A DNA stretch of 64,000 bases from Embiotoca jacksoni (GCA_022577435.1 JAKOON010000018.1:9797096-9861095), one strand, 5' to 3'. Shown: positions 32,475 through 44,265, numbered from the stretch's first letter. Numbers and translations are program-made. Notes: generated by a model not told the origin, from the letters alone.

Positions 32475-33910
32475 TCTGTCCATCCTAGCAGATGAGAAAG
32501 AAATGACAGAGAGGGTACAAAGGATGTCATCTGCCAGATGGACAACTGATGAGTTTCCTCCCTTTTCTCTTTGTCTTTCTGATTTTTTTTTTCCCCCTTC
32601 ATGGCTTGTTTGTTTGCAGTCAGTGCCTCTAGAAAGTTTCTGTGTGAATGACTACAATAAGATCATGTGTTTGATATGTAAAGGCCGTTGCAGATATTTC
32701 AGAAATGGGAAATTCACTGAAGATGGCCAACTTTGGTGATGATCAAAGGGTAAACACTGGATGTTTTGAGTACAGGAAGTATAAAACACTACATCAACCC
32801 TGATTAAGCTGTGCCAGACTCAGGTGGAGATTGTTCATGAATGTAATTATGTACCTCTGTGCTTTTTCAATATATTCTTATCTACTTGGCACAGTTCAAT
32901 TTACTTTTCGCCCTGGTGGTGTTTGACAACATTTGCATCTAAAAAAAAAATCCATGCACCCTTTCTACAAATTCTGCTTATTATTGCCATGAAAGAGCTT
33001 ACCACCAGATTTATCAATTTCACCTTGAAGGTGTTGTACTTGCCAGTGCATTTGTAAGCAAGCCAGGACGCTTTGAAGACAAACACAGTATCGTACAATC
33101 TGTAGCCCCCTCCTCTCCCCCTTTTCTACTCCCTACTTCAAAGCAGAAAGGCTGAGATGAAGGTTTGGAAAGAAATGGAAAACAAATTGTTCATTTGTAT
33201 CTGGGAGGAGACCAGACACTTGAGCAAATGCTCTCTGCATTCTCTTTATGTGCGCCGCGGCAAAGTTATCTTAAGGTGGGGATGTGGGAGAGCCAGAAGG
33301 AGGCCCAAGCAACTGTTATTTTAAAAAGTCTCAGCCACACAATCAAATGTGTAAATGAGAGTGAAGTGAAGCTGGTCAATGATCACCTTCAGGATAAATC
33401 TACAGAGATCCTAAATGCATGCAACTGAAGAAATGCTGTATCGATGTGATATGTTTACTGCAGCTGGACAGAACTCCTTCAAAATATAAGGGTGTTTCAT
33501 TTTTTTATGTCGTATTCACGGTGGAGTTTATTAAGTAGTCTGTAAAATTTGTACACGAGTAAAGACACACCAGGGGATAGACTGGAGAATTATTTTAGGC
33601 TGTGAGGTCTCGATTAAAAAAACAAAAACAGAAAACATCAAGTGGTGATAAAAACAAGATGAATCAAAGTCAAAAGAGGTTACAGCAATGACCGACAAGG
33701 AGTAGGCTGTGTACTCTTTTAACACTTGTGTGAGACCCATTTCCATACAGTATATTATAGAAAAAGGGCCTTGCAGCTTTGATCACGAGGACTACAATTA
33801 TGCTCTTTCTTTGGCAAAACAAGAGAGACTTTTTGATGTCAAAGAGCATGCTTGACTTGACTAAAAAGAGACCACGCAGAGTTAAATAGATGCCTCGTGT
33901 TTAAGAATCC
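32475..33910. other. Non-coding, no supported gene
   Basis: No simple repeats of note. An 87-codon frame at 33165-33428 has a mixed, protein-like composition. It has no recognisable motif and lacks a clear acceptor and donor, so it is not called. Confidence 0.5.
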
Positions 33911-33919
33911 GAGTGGCAT

Positions 33920-34240
33920 TCAGACAACATGCATATCATTCTGTTTCGCTCTCAAAGGTGATGACAGACAATCTACGAAGATGAAGAAGAAACTGCCCGA
34001 CACTTTTGAGTCGCCTCCGCGCCAATTTATTGAGTCAGGGTTTGATTGATGAGTTGAAGGACCACGAGGCCTGACAAAATTGTAACTGCCACTTCTTTGT
34101 ATTACCGACCCCCGTTCAGGTGCCAGTGTAGGGCCAGCTGGGGAATTAACGCGCGTATGCTTGGTGTAGGGAGTGAACACCTGAGTCACAGATGTAGGCT
34201 GGAGTATAGTTTGTATGACAGTGTCTCTACATAGAGTGCA
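33920..34240. promoter_or_regulatory. CNE-like block with PBX-HOX-type site
   Basis: TTGATTGATG at 34042-34051 contains TGATTGAT, a PBX-HOX composite. The same 10-mer recurs at 43627. CAATTTATTGAGTCAGGG (AP-1-like) lies just upstream and GGGAATTAACGCGCG downstream. Confidence 0.38.
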
Positions 34241-34319
34241 TCCCAATCCATGAGGCGGAGGACCACGGACTTCATACCATAAGGGTATATCACATTATTT
34301 TGTATATGTTTGGAGCTTC

Positions 34320-34525
34320 AGACCTATGATAAGGATAAATGGGTTGATGGGAGAAGGCCAGACTGTGGCTCCTTGGCCATTATCCACAGGCAGGCAAATC
34401 AAGCCAGCAAATCAGGAACAATGGAGCCCTCAAAGAGCAGAGTGGGGATCAAAGCAGCGCTAACTGGCCATTGCAATCCAATTGAAATGTTCACTTTGCA
34501 TCTCTCCAAAGGTAATGGATGTGGA
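34320..34525. promoter_or_regulatory. Strong CNE-like block
   Basis: Repeat-free. Contains CCTTGGCCATTATCC, CAAATCAAGCCAGCAAATC, GGAACAATGGAGCC (SOX-type ACAATGG) and GGCCATTGCAATCC. Composition is very even. Confidence 0.42.
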
Positions 34526-34529
34526 GAGT

Positions 34530-34835
34530 GGGAGGTGAAAAGAAAGGGCTGCCCGCTCGCATTTGACGTAAAATTATGGAAGGTAAGAAGAGGGAGGGAA
34601 AAAAAATGAGAGAAAAATGCACGTGACAGGCCTGGCCTTCTCAACTGTAGAAGCTTCATAATGTCGCTTGGTTATTTTGACTTTGAATTTGCGGAAAAGC
34701 CATTTTTTTTCACTCCCTTTTTTTTTTTTTTTGCTTCCTTTGAACCTTCCAATGGTAACATTATGATGATATATGAGATGCTATACTGTGGCCCTTGTGC
34801 ATGTGGAGTACTGTTGAGGCAGGCTATTTCTTAAA
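34530..34835. other. Non-coding filler
   Basis: A8 at 34599, T-runs at 34704 and 34720-34732. No gene seen. Confidence 0.6.
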
Positions 34836-34839
34836 GTGT

Positions 34840-34865
34840 CCTCTCTCTCTCTCTCTCTCTCTCTC
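34840..34865. repeat. (CT)n microsatellite
   Basis: Pure CT tract of about 25 bp. Confidence 0.96.
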
Positions 34866-34939
34866 ATTCCCTCTGTGTCTCCCTATTGGTCTCCCCCCCG
34901 CTTCCTCTCGTTGTCTCCCCATCACTTTCTTTCCCCCCC

Positions 34940-35180
34940 TTCCCATTTGAATGTGTTGATCACCTGGGGAGATGCTGCATTAATGCTGACGCCCAGTAAA
35001 AAGCAGAATCTCCTCTTTATTTATCTGCACTAAAATTCCTCCCAATCTTTCCAGCACATTTCACTCAATCACGCAACTCAGGCCATTCCATTAGCCACAC
35101 AGGGGCGTTTTACCCCATTGAGCACAACACGCCCCGCACTTCTATGAATATAGATTCCCCTAAATTATGTATAATGGGAG
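34940..35180. promoter_or_regulatory. CNE-like block
   Basis: Contains TGCTGCATTAATGCTGACG, CTTTATTTATCTGC, CCATTCCATTAGCC and TAAATTATGTATAATGGG; no simple repeats. Confidence 0.38.
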
Positions 35181-36200
35181 TGCTCAGATTTTAGCATTTT
35201 TACTAAGAGGGTTTGAGGGTGTATGAGTTGTTTCTGCCACTTTTTAAGTGCATCTTGAAATTCGCGCGAGAGACCGGAGCTGGTGGTTGCTTCCTTTGAG
35301 TTTGGGGATTGTAAGTTGCGTGTGGATGTGTATGATTGTCTAGAGTTGTCATTAGGTCCTAAATATATACATCTTAGATTACACAATCAACTTTTCTCTG
35401 CTGATTCCTTGTATCCTCTAAAATATATGACATACAGTAGCTGCAGTATTCACGTAAAAGAACGCAGTGGTTTGATGTCACTGTTGGATTTATCACTCGA
35501 CCAAAAGTTGGACCTACTGTATGGCAGGACCAATCAAGGGTCTTCATCCAAGAAGTCTGAATGCGCTTTTTGTGCAGAATTTTTTTTTGCTCCGAGTGTG
35601 AGTAGTGTGACTAATTGGATGGTAAGTAATTTTTATTCAAATGTTGGCAGTTGGTGTCCATGTAGCTCTGTGGGAGGGAGGGACACAGCTGAGCTATATC
35701 AACAAACAGACCAGCAATTCTATAATCAGAACAAAATCAACATCCTCATTACTGACTCCAAGCGGCTGCCGACATCAAAAAGGCCTTCCAAACTCTTTCC
35801 CCTTGTTTTCGGGAGTGGTTATGTTTAGTGTCGGGCCAGACAGATAAACTTTTTTTTTTTTTTTTTCCCTTTTTGCACAGAGACATGCTCACCAGAATTC
35901 TAACAACCCAAACATACAGAATGTAGCGCTGTAATAATGTTGTAACATCTCACTGAGGTCCCAATCTCGGATAGTGGTTTTCTTTTTTTTCAGTGAGTAA
36001 AAACATGCCAATTAAAATTTGTCGTAATTGTTTTCATGGTATAGGATGTGAAACTGTAAACACATATTACAGCATTTCACAACAGCTCTGAACACAGATG
36101 GCATGTTTTCAGTCTGTGCAGCTTTGCTGGACACTTTATCCAGAATAATGTTTTTATGAACATGTTTTCACCCCTTTAATAACTTGTTTTATTTTTTTAT
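35180..36200. other. Non-coding with a 181-codon open frame
   Basis: The frame at 35283-35828 (plus) is the longest in the window that is not made of simple repeats. I recognise no domain, and its codons include a poly-T stretch (Phe-rich, near 35579). Probably chance or a decayed element. T17 lies at 35850-35867. Confidence 0.4.
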
Positions 36201-36209
36201 TTTTTTCAG

Positions 36210-36326
36210 ACCGGATGCATTTTCAGATGATAAAAGTTAAACATGTGTCCTCCGTGGACATGAACGTTTTAGACTGAAGGAAAATTAAACGTAGCTGAAG
36301 AGAAGAAATCAACGTGAAGTTTTCTT
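36210..36326 (+). other. Exon-like segment, non-coding
   Basis: A long T-rich tract ending in CAG at 36207-36209 precedes this 117-bp segment, and GTAAGT follows at 36327. All three frames carry stops, so it could only be an untranslated or lncRNA exon. The surrounding AT-rich sequence also suggests transposon debris. Confidence 0.2.
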
Positions 36327-36329
36327 GTA

Positions 36330-37550
36330 AGTAAAAAAAAAAAAATTGAGCATCTTTAACAACAACCTGAACAAAAACTTTACTATGTCCACTTGTATTG
36401 GCAACAACATCGTTTGGTTGGTTTTTACTTTTGGTTAATTAGCAAACTCTCATTACATAGCAGCAATAGCAGTTCCATTCCATACTGCGTACCTTTTGAC
36501 TTTGTGCTGTTTGTGTTGCACTGATTTTGAAACCTGTTTGTCTCTGTACCTGTGGTCTGAGTCGTAACATGCTACCTCTCACAGCTAGATTATCAGCAAT
36601 AAAAACCCATCAGAGTGGAGGGATGCTAATTATCTCCACAGGTAACGTATTTTTTTTACTTATTCGTTGTATTTTGTGACTCTTTTACACTATAAAATTG
36701 AAACGCCAGAAGTATGTATATGCATCTTGTTTACCGAGTGAAAATATGTGTGGAACTTCATGTTTGTTGTAATTAATTATACAAATTTCACCCACAACAA
36801 TGCTTCACAAAGATGATTTTTTTTCCCCAATATGTCAAGTAAATTTGTAATAATGTAAAAAATGAATGTAAATTCAGTTTCTCAACTTGATGTGTGGTCC
36901 AGTAGCAATAATATTCTCTGACTTTATGTTTAATGCATTCTGATCCAACTTATCCAACACTGCTGTAAAACGCATGCACGCTGCCAAATGCACCAATCAG
37001 TTCTGATCAATCATCACACATGGACCAGAACCGTGCCCTCTGCAGCCTGGCTGCACCAGCAGCACTCATTCGGCTGTCTTTTTTTTTTTTTATCACTGCC
37101 TAATACACTATTATATATTCTATTATCACATGACTGTGCATTTTATTTGCTTGCGGCTAAACTTGGCAGAAGCCAGCAGAAAGTAAAAGCCAAGAGGTTG
37201 AAGGTTTCCCGGGCATTCTGCATGTTTCATGCACCGTACCCGTGACGCCTATTGAAATTATTCTGTGGAAATTCCAACATATGTGGAAATCTTGTATATT
37301 TTTAGAAATGATTCTCGGTGATACAGTAATAGTGGTACTATGCAGATGAGTGCCTGGTTGGATGTCACAGCCTGTCTCTGGTTGAACTGGGCCTGGATGC
37401 TGGCTGTCCGTGTTGCTGGAGCGTAATGGACGTGTCACCTCTGAGGAAAATCTGCTGGCTGGTTGGGTCACCATGCCCTTCAGCACACGACACACACGTC
37501 ACGGGTGTGATAGGAACATGCAAAAAGCATCCGGACGCCATGGCAACTGA
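36330..37550. other. Non-coding, AT-rich
   Basis: No simple repeats except T12 near 37080. Opposed frames around 36988-37495 have no recognisable content. Confidence 0.55.
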
Positions 37551-37554
37551 ATCG

Positions 37555-37555
<1 letters not shown>

Positions 37556-37593
<38 letters not shown>
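37556..37593. repeat. (GT)n microsatellite
   Basis: Pure GT tract of about 37 bp preceded by TGC. Confidence 0.97.
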
Positions 37594-37594
<1 letters not shown>

Positions 37595-37729
37595 CCTGGC
37601 TGCGTGTTTATGTGCGTGTATTGATCCAATCTGTTGTCTAAACTGTATTATTGACCTAAATGTTGTTTCTAACATCTAATCTGTTCTAGCTCAGATGTAA
37701 TTTTATCAAGAATTTAGAAACACTTGTTA

Positions 37730-37855
37730 GCTTCACTTAAGAAATTGTCGGCTGATGGGAATTTATTTGCGGTGATTCAGATGGATCGCTTTCATAAAAC
37801 CTGATGCTGCGTCAAGGCCAAATATAGCAAGTGTTCCAGTAACTGTGAGATGCCT
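37730..37855. promoter_or_regulatory. Short CNE-like block
   Basis: Contains GGGAATTTATTTGCGGTG and GCCAAATATAGCAAG; a CA tract follows at 37865-37893. Confidence 0.3.
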
Positions 37856-37862
37856 CAACACA

Positions 37863-37864
<2 letters not shown>

Positions 37865-37893
<29 letters not shown>
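37865..37893. repeat. (CA)n microsatellite
   Basis: Pure CA tract followed by CCACACC variants; CA-rich fragments continue to about 38215. Confidence 0.95.
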
Positions 37894-37895
<2 letters not shown>

Positions 37896-38219
37896 ACACC
37901 AACCTACCCACACACACAAATAAACATACGACAAACACTCTCACATATACAGACACAAACGCACACTTGTTATCGATCTACAGCTTAGCTCATGCCAGCA
38001 GGTAGTCCAACTCACCGGTTATTCTGAGGAATTGCTTTCAGTAGCTCCGTCCACACACACACACTACGTGATTGTTTCCAGTGGCTAAATCTACACAATT
38101 TGTACACAGCCAACTCTTAAGACACCATCACCTCCTCTTCACAGATCAAGGGCTGAGTTTGTCGATACCACGCGCACACACAAACACACAAACACACACG
38201 CACCCTCACAAACACACTC

Positions 38220-38635
38220 GCAGCCTTTATAACTGAACCATGTTTAATGCCGTGAGAGAATCAAGTTGAATACTGTTGCATAGTTAGTTCTTTATCCTGT
38301 TCTCTCATCCCTCCGTGTCTGTCCCTTCCTCCTCAAAATTGTTATTGCTTTTCCTCCTTCTCTGTTATAGTCATGCTATTTGAATTCTCTTTACAGCCGA
38401 TAACACAGTTCGGGGTGTAAAGGATAAGGGATTAAAGCATTGTGTGTGCGTATGTATGAATGACTTGGGTGTGCTTTGTGTGTATGTGCATGCCATGTTT
38501 GTTGTGATCCCAAACAAACCGGGGTGCCTGCCTCGACCACCGTGTCCCCTTTTTTTCTTTTTTCTTTTTTTTTTTGTATCTAATTTGAAAACAAGTAAGA
38601 GCAGCACAAAGTTCAGTTTCTGAAAACCAACATTC
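38220..38635. other. Non-coding filler
   Basis: TG-biased near 38440-38490 and T-rich at 38550-38575. No gene seen. Confidence 0.55.
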
Positions 38636-38639
38636 GGCA

Positions 38640-38960
38640 CAATGGAATGTTTCTCATTAAAGTCAATCAGCCAGTAGACAACAAAAGAACCTTTCATTGA
38701 ATAATATGAAGTGAAAATAAAAAGCAGGGCACCGCTTTCGCTGGCACCGCTCTCCTTGTAATATGTTATGTGTGCAGCCTCCTCGTCTTCTCCCAAAAAT
38801 CGGCCTCCCTTGTTCAAAAAAAAAAAAACGGATCGAATTAAGATGTTCAAGGGTTTTCTTGCTCCTTCCCGCTCCTCTGAAAGGTCATAAGTCTAATGTA
38901 ATTATGGCACATAACTGTGGCAAGGGAAACACATGCCAAGAGATGATATGAACATACAAG
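38640..38960. promoter_or_regulatory. CNE-like block split by an A12 run
   Basis: Two complex parts: 38640-38770 (CATTAAAGTCAATCAGCC, TTTCATTGAATAATATG) and 38875-38960 (GTCTAATGTAATTATGGC). A homopolymer at 38817-38828 separates them. Confidence 0.36.
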
Positions 38961-38964
38961 CTGT

Positions 38965-39690
38965 AAACTGCAACTTTCTCTTCGCTAAGCAGAATATTGC
39001 TTTTTACGACTGAATCAATATCTTTAACTAAGGCTTGTAAAGCTGCCCAGTTAGAGACTTTATTTAGGCTTACCTCTGTCTGACCTCCTCGTACTCCGCC
39101 TTGACTCACCCTGCATGAGAACAGCAGGAAGCCTTGCATAAGAACCAGGTGGCATTACGTACTGTATATATGAGATTGCCCCAGTGTAGCAGAATTTAAT
39201 ATAGACATTCATTAAACATATTCTGATGTATGTACTGTTCTTGATATGACTGAGCTTCAGACGAGGCTGAAATTGATGCTCTTTTCCACTCGCACATTTT
39301 TAATCTGTAAAGGCTGTATGTAATGATGTGCAATTCAAGATATTAAAACTAAGTCAGGGGTTTAGGATTGGCTAAATGTTGGCATCAAAGGTTTAATTTC
39401 ATATAAAACTGATTATAATTAAAGGAGGTTTTGCTCTCAAATCTTCATTTTACATAATCAACTGCTTTGTACGCTGTAGAAGTATTCCGAAGTGAATAGA
39501 ATATTTGGCCAAACTATCGAGGTAAAACAGAAACAAGAAAGGAAAGAAGAGACAGGGAACTGGTGCAGTAGGTTGTTTATAAGGTTGTCACTCAACAGAA
39601 TGAAATTATTTTTTAATAAAGCATTTCACACAATAATTCTGAGCATCCCTCTGCTTCTCTGTTCTCTGGATGTAAAAGTCGTGGCATGAA
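38965..39690. other. Non-coding, AT-rich
   Basis: No gene or clear motif cluster seen. Confidence 0.55.
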
Positions 39691-39696
39691 AGTGAG

Positions 39697-39708
39697 AGTC
39701 ATGTGACT
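39697..39708. promoter_or_regulatory. M-box-type E-box AGTCATGTGACT
   Basis: TCATGTGA is the MITF M-box core. The flanks AGT/ACT match those of a second, fully palindromic site 629 bp downstream. Confidence 0.3.
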
Positions 39709-39719
39709 GGTGAGAGGGT

Positions 39720-40320
39720 AGCCGAATTAGCATCACTGTTACAAATCCACCTCATAGACCCCGGTGTTGGGGAGTTTGACAAAGATGTTTTACAAGTTTA
39801 CATTTTTAAGATGTTACAAAGGACACATTCAGTGGTTATTTGTCATTGAAACTCTTGTCTGTTTATATATTGAGCTGTGCCCTCTTCATTACCTGAAATT
39901 TCTCTAGAAAGTCTGAACTGAGTTGACACCTGCACAATGTGAAGGAGGATTCAGATCTGTAAACGTGTCTTTCTAAATCTGACTGACATTTTCTGATTGC
40001 ACTATGGACAGAATACTTCAGGATGATTATAAGAACATAACAATAAAGATAGAACTAAAGATTCCTGGATATCTTTGAGGAAAGGTTGTCTTTTGTTTGT
40101 TTCACTCCAAACATCAATAATATTTTGCATTTGAAGTTGGTTGTTTTTTATCATAATTTGTTGTAAAATAAACTTTCATTTGTTGTTACCTTTGATGAAC
40201 AGTTTTAAAAATGTTTTAAGGGCAGTTGTCTTATGCCTCCCTCATTACATTCTTCTAATGTATAAGTAGACCAGCTAGAAAAGTTATCAAAAACTAGCCT
40301 AATGATGTCTTCAGCTGTCT
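39720..40320. other. AT-rich non-coding
   Basis: Nothing gene-like or repetitive. Confidence 0.55.
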
Positions 40321-40325
40321 CGGTC

Positions 40326-40337
40326 AGTCACGTGACT
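40326..40337. promoter_or_regulatory. CLEAR-type palindromic E-box AGTCACGTGACT
   Basis: The core GTCACGTGAC (40327-40336) equals the consensus bound by TFEB/MITF/USF-class factors. One such site by itself is compatible with chance. Confidence 0.35.
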
Positions 40338-40339
40338 CA

Positions 40340-41205
40340 CACCTTGCAGGTTTTAGCGTTCCATCAAGAGTCTCTACACCTGCAGTGGCAGCAAGTGTGA
40401 GTAACTGACACACCAAGTTAACTACAACACTTGGCTGTCTTTTTTCTCTACTACACGATATCCCTCATTAACAACTTTACATCTATATACAGTATATACA
40501 TCATATGTATTTAGAAATATAAGAAATTAAACAAATGCATTATTCACTCTGATTTAAATGTACGTAAAGTCTTTCATCCAAACAAGTATTATTTTGTTCA
40601 AAACCCCTGTAAATTGAATTCAGTATTGCCTTCCTAAATGCCTAAATTAACAACTTTGTTTCTTGAGATCCCGTTCTGGTCTTTTGTGCCCGCTGAGGTC
40701 GGCTGTATTTCTTTAACCCAGCAGGGACGAAAATATAGAGTAAAAGTGTGCGACAAAAAGAGAAGAAAAGCAAAAGTTAAAATAAGTATAATAATCAGCA
40801 CATTGACTAACCAACAAAGAAACAGGTGTGTGTGTGTGTGTGTGCGTGTGCATGTGAGCGAGCGAGTGAGTGTAGGAGGATGGAGGTGGCAGTATGAGCA
40901 TGCTCTCGTTGCTATTTGCTCGACTGGTAATCAGCCAAACACGCGACAAGTCTCCTGCTATGATTTGCCCCCCAGTGTGTCTCCAGTCTGAACGCCTGTG
41001 AGTAAATCAGTGTTTCTCTACGCAGACATGTGCATGTATTTATGTAGTATGCAGTCTATACTAATGTCTTCTTATATCGCTGTATGTGTATGGGACTGTT
41101 CCTGTGTCTGAGTGTACTGTATGTCCATATGTGTGTCTCAGATTATATATTTGTTTCCTGTGCCTTCCCCCTGCTGAGATGTATACGCTGAGTGAGGTTT
41201 ACAGG
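40340..41205. other. Non-coding filler
   Basis: AT-rich, then a short GT run (40827-40843) and TG-biased sequence. No gene seen. Confidence 0.55.
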
Positions 41206-41206
<1 letters not shown>

Positions 41207-41268
<62 letters not shown>

Positions 41269-41286
41269 GTTTGTGTGTGTGCGCGC
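41207..41286. repeat. (GT)n microsatellite ending in GCGCGC
   Basis: GT tract with one TTGTT break near 41268, followed by alternating GCGCGC, a sequence with Z-DNA potential. Confidence 0.97.
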
Positions 41287-41289
41287 AGT

Positions 41290-41825
41290 CTTACATGCTC
41301 ACAGATGTGTGTATTTGCCGGATAGGAATACAAGTCCTAGGACATTTAATCTAGGGGGAATTTCACGCTAGTTACTGCTTGTCATCAAACGTTTCTAGCG
41401 TAAAATACTGCAGCGATCTTTTATTGGCGGATGTTCGAGACGAATTCACTGTCAGACCCCTGAGTGCCCCGCTGCCCTCCAGTTAGACTGGAAGTGTGTG
41501 TAGAAGTGTGCGTGAGGGCAGAAGAAGAAGAAAAAGTTTGTTGTCTCAATTTTTGCTGCTTTCCAGTTGAGACTAACGATGTGAATCTTTAGAGTTTTCG
41601 TGTGCGTGACAGAGTTTTGGTGCAAATACAAACTTTATAATGCAAAGAGACATGGAGCCCCTTTTCTGCACACACTCTCTCACGCTCACACAGATCTGAT
41701 CCCGAGCTCAGGGGAAGACCGATCCAGTATATCTACAGTCGTATGTGTTCACTTACTAAGCCACAGCTGCTAGCACCATTACTATGATTTCCTGTGTGTG
41801 TATGTCTCTGTGTCTATCTGCCCCC
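41290..41825. other. Non-coding filler
   Basis: Mixed sequence. The stretch 41340-41470 is complex and could be a weak CNE. No gene seen. Confidence 0.5.
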
Positions 41826-41827
41826 TC

Positions 41828-41828
<1 letters not shown>

Positions 41829-41897
<69 letters not shown>
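41829..41897. repeat. (CA)n microsatellite
   Basis: Pure CA tract of about 68 bp. Confidence 0.98.
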
Positions 41898-41898
<1 letters not shown>

Positions 41899-41899
41899 C

Positions 41900-42350
41900 T
41901 AAGGGTTCTATCCAAATGGGGTTTAGCAGGACACATATTTTACACCCGCCTGAGTCACTCTGATGTTCAGGTGGTTCACTGTAAAATGTGACCCAGGTTG
42001 TCTTTTAATGCACATCACAGCTTGAAAAAAAAAAGAAAAGAAATTCCCTCCACCTCTCCCAAAAAAAAAGGAAGGAACTCAACCTCAACTTTAAAAGTCT
42101 GAACAAAGGAAAGAGTAATTGCTTTTTTGCGTCTCCTTATTAAAAGCTTTCAGTGTTTAAGCCAACAGTGAAAAACAAAGGACACATTTGTTTCATAGAA
42201 TAATTCTTCCTGTATTTAAGATGACTTTCAAATTTGAGCCTTAATGTTTCGACAAGCTGTTCAATCAGTTGTTTTTTGAGGACATTGCAAATGGCAGGCT
42301 GTCTCTGAAATACGTTTGCTTGTTTTACCTGACCCACTTTTCCTTCACTG
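41900..42350. other. Non-coding filler
   Basis: A-rich runs at 42026-42040 and 42061-42070. No gene seen. Confidence 0.55.
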
Positions 42351-42361
42351 CGTGTTTGTGT

Positions 42362-42373
42362 GCGCGTGCATGC

Positions 42374-42451
<78 letters not shown>
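42362..42451. repeat. (GT)n microsatellite with GCGCGTGCATGCGCG left edge
   Basis: Alternating purine-pyrimidine sequence GCGCGTGCATGCGCG leads into about 77 bp of pure GT. Its inverted complement (CA)n lies 147 bp downstream. Confidence 0.98.
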
Positions 42452-42457
<6 letters not shown>

Positions 42458-42596
42458 GCTCTGTCCCTCTTTGCTCAGAAGGTTGTAAATGTAATCTTAG
42501 ACACATGTTACTTCGGCTGATGTTTTTCAGATTGATGTCAGTTGCGATTAGCATATCTCCTGCCAAGACACAGGAGTGCTCTTTAGAGTCTGGCCT

Positions 42597-42598
<2 letters not shown>

Positions 42599-42657
<59 letters not shown>
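42599..42657. repeat. (CA)n microsatellite
   Basis: Pure CA tract of about 58 bp forming an inverted pair with the preceding GT tract. Confidence 0.98.
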
Positions 42658-42659
<2 letters not shown>

Positions 42660-43260
42660 ATGCAAACCGTTGGGTAAACATAGCTCAGCTGCCATTTTGA
42701 ATGATTGCACAATGATTATTTGATGCAGTGATTTATTTTGAATGCAGCCTGTTAGTAAACTGAAGCAGGAAAAGATGAGAAATCTGACTGACAAGCTCCA
42801 AAACAAAATTCTACCCCAAGACAGTCTCCTGACACCCCATCCCCGGCAACATATTATTACATGCTGGCCCCGAAAACACGTTTTAACACTCCCTGGCCTC
42901 CAACTTTAATGTCACCCTGTCTGTTTCTTAAAAATGCCGTCTGCAGAACGCGGCCATGTAAATGCAGCTGTGACCAACACACTGCACGCACAAACTGTTT
43001 CATTTACATTCATCTTGTGCTTGGGAATGGAGAATTCCTCCTCCAATGTAAGACAGCGGGGAAACTGTGCAAAACGAATTTCTCACCATCTCTGGAGAGC
43101 AAAAAGATATAGGGATTCAGAACACACCCTTCAGACAATGGAAGAAGTGGGGGTCTTATTTTCTCTTCTCTTCTCTCTCTCTCTCCTCTCTTTCCCCTGT
43201 CTCTTTCCACACCTCTCTAACCCTCCTTCCCTTCAACCTGCCCAGCAGAGTGAGAGAATA
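42660..43260. other. Non-coding filler
   Basis: Complex to about 43140, then pyrimidine-rich (43160-43235). The frames here (42861-43112, 42934-43284) lack recognisable motifs. Confidence 0.5.
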
Positions 43261-43274
43261 AGTGTAGTGCCAAC

Positions 43275-43460
43275 CACGGGGTGAGGGGAGGGAGGATTGG
43301 AGAGAAAGTCAGATGAAAGTAGTTAAAAGAAGGAGAAACGTAGAGGAGGTGAAGCAACAACAGGAGAGTGACCGACCAAATACTCAGCGACAGAACGAGA
43401 GAGGAAGACAGATGCAGAGAGGGAAAGAGTGAGGGGGGTCGGGGGTGGAGAGAAGATGAG
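43275..43460. repeat. Polypurine domain
   Basis: Purine-biased, non-tandem GA/GGA-rich stretch on the plus strand. Confidence 0.75.
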
Positions 43461-43499
43461 AATATATATGCGGTGGCCAGTGTTGTGAGACAAGGCAGG

Positions 43500-43690
43500 T
43501 TGCTGTCACTTTAAAAATGACTGTAATAAAAGTGACCGTCGGAAGATGGATCTGGTGATTTTGGCTTGCTAATCAGTCATCTGTGAAGAGGACCACAGCC
43601 CAGATTCAGCGGCCGCCTGACACCTCTTGATTGATGCCTGTGCCCGATAAAAAAAAGGCCCATTAACTGTCCTCCTATTAAACTGGGTGA
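43500..43690. promoter_or_regulatory. Strong CNE-like block with PBX-HOX-type site
   Basis: TTGATTGATG at 43627-43636 repeats the motif seen at 34042. GGCTTGCTAATCAGTC, TGACTGTAATAAAAGTGACC and GGCCCATTAACTGTCC surround it. Confidence 0.42.
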
Positions 43691-43694
43691 AATG

Positions 43695-43729
43695 GCAAAA
43701 AAAAAAAAAAATAAAAAATAAAAAAAATG
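43695..43729. repeat. A-rich tract
   Basis: A15 followed by TAAAAAATAAAAAAA. Confidence 0.95.
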
Positions 43730-43734
43730 CTCCA

Positions 43735-44224
43735 CTCTTCTACTCTGCTCTTTTCTGATCTCTCTTTCTTTTAAAACACATAGCCTTTTATATGCTCTGC
43801 CCTTTTTTTTCTTATCAGTTCTTTCCTCACTGTTAAGTTAGTCTGTTCTTCTTCCCGTTATTATTGAGATAGTGGGAGAGGTGGGTGAGATGTTAATCAG
43901 CGAGCCCTACTTGTGTTTGCATGCGTGTGTACTTGTTCATGTGTGCACTGGACGTCACAAACTGTATTTGAGCACAAGTGCTCCCGCTCAAATCAATACA
44001 TCAATAGGTGGCCTGCACACAGTAGTTTCCCCTGGAAAAAAAACTTGCATCACCAATTCTCTTTCCATATGCAAATGAGCCCGCATCATCAGTGATGTCA
44101 GGAAGTGGATGACTTCAAACCTTAGTTTTGCCTCGCGACATGCGTCAGGAAAAAAATAAATAAATAAAAATAATGACCCCACAGCTGAATCTCATATCTC
44201 CTCATCTCGCCTCCTCTCTCTTAG

Positions 44225-44225
<1 letters not shown>
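43735..44225. other. Non-coding with one octamer
   Basis: T/C-rich at 43735-43870. A perfect octamer ATGCAAAT lies at 44069-44076 within a short complex stretch (43990-44120). A-rich at 44150-44172. Confidence 0.5.

Positions 44226-44229
<4 letters not shown>

Positions 44230-44265
<36 letters not shown>
44230..44265. repeat. (CA)n microsatellite
   Basis: CA tract of about 35 bp; a (CAC)n run follows at 44346-44364. Confidence 0.97.
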
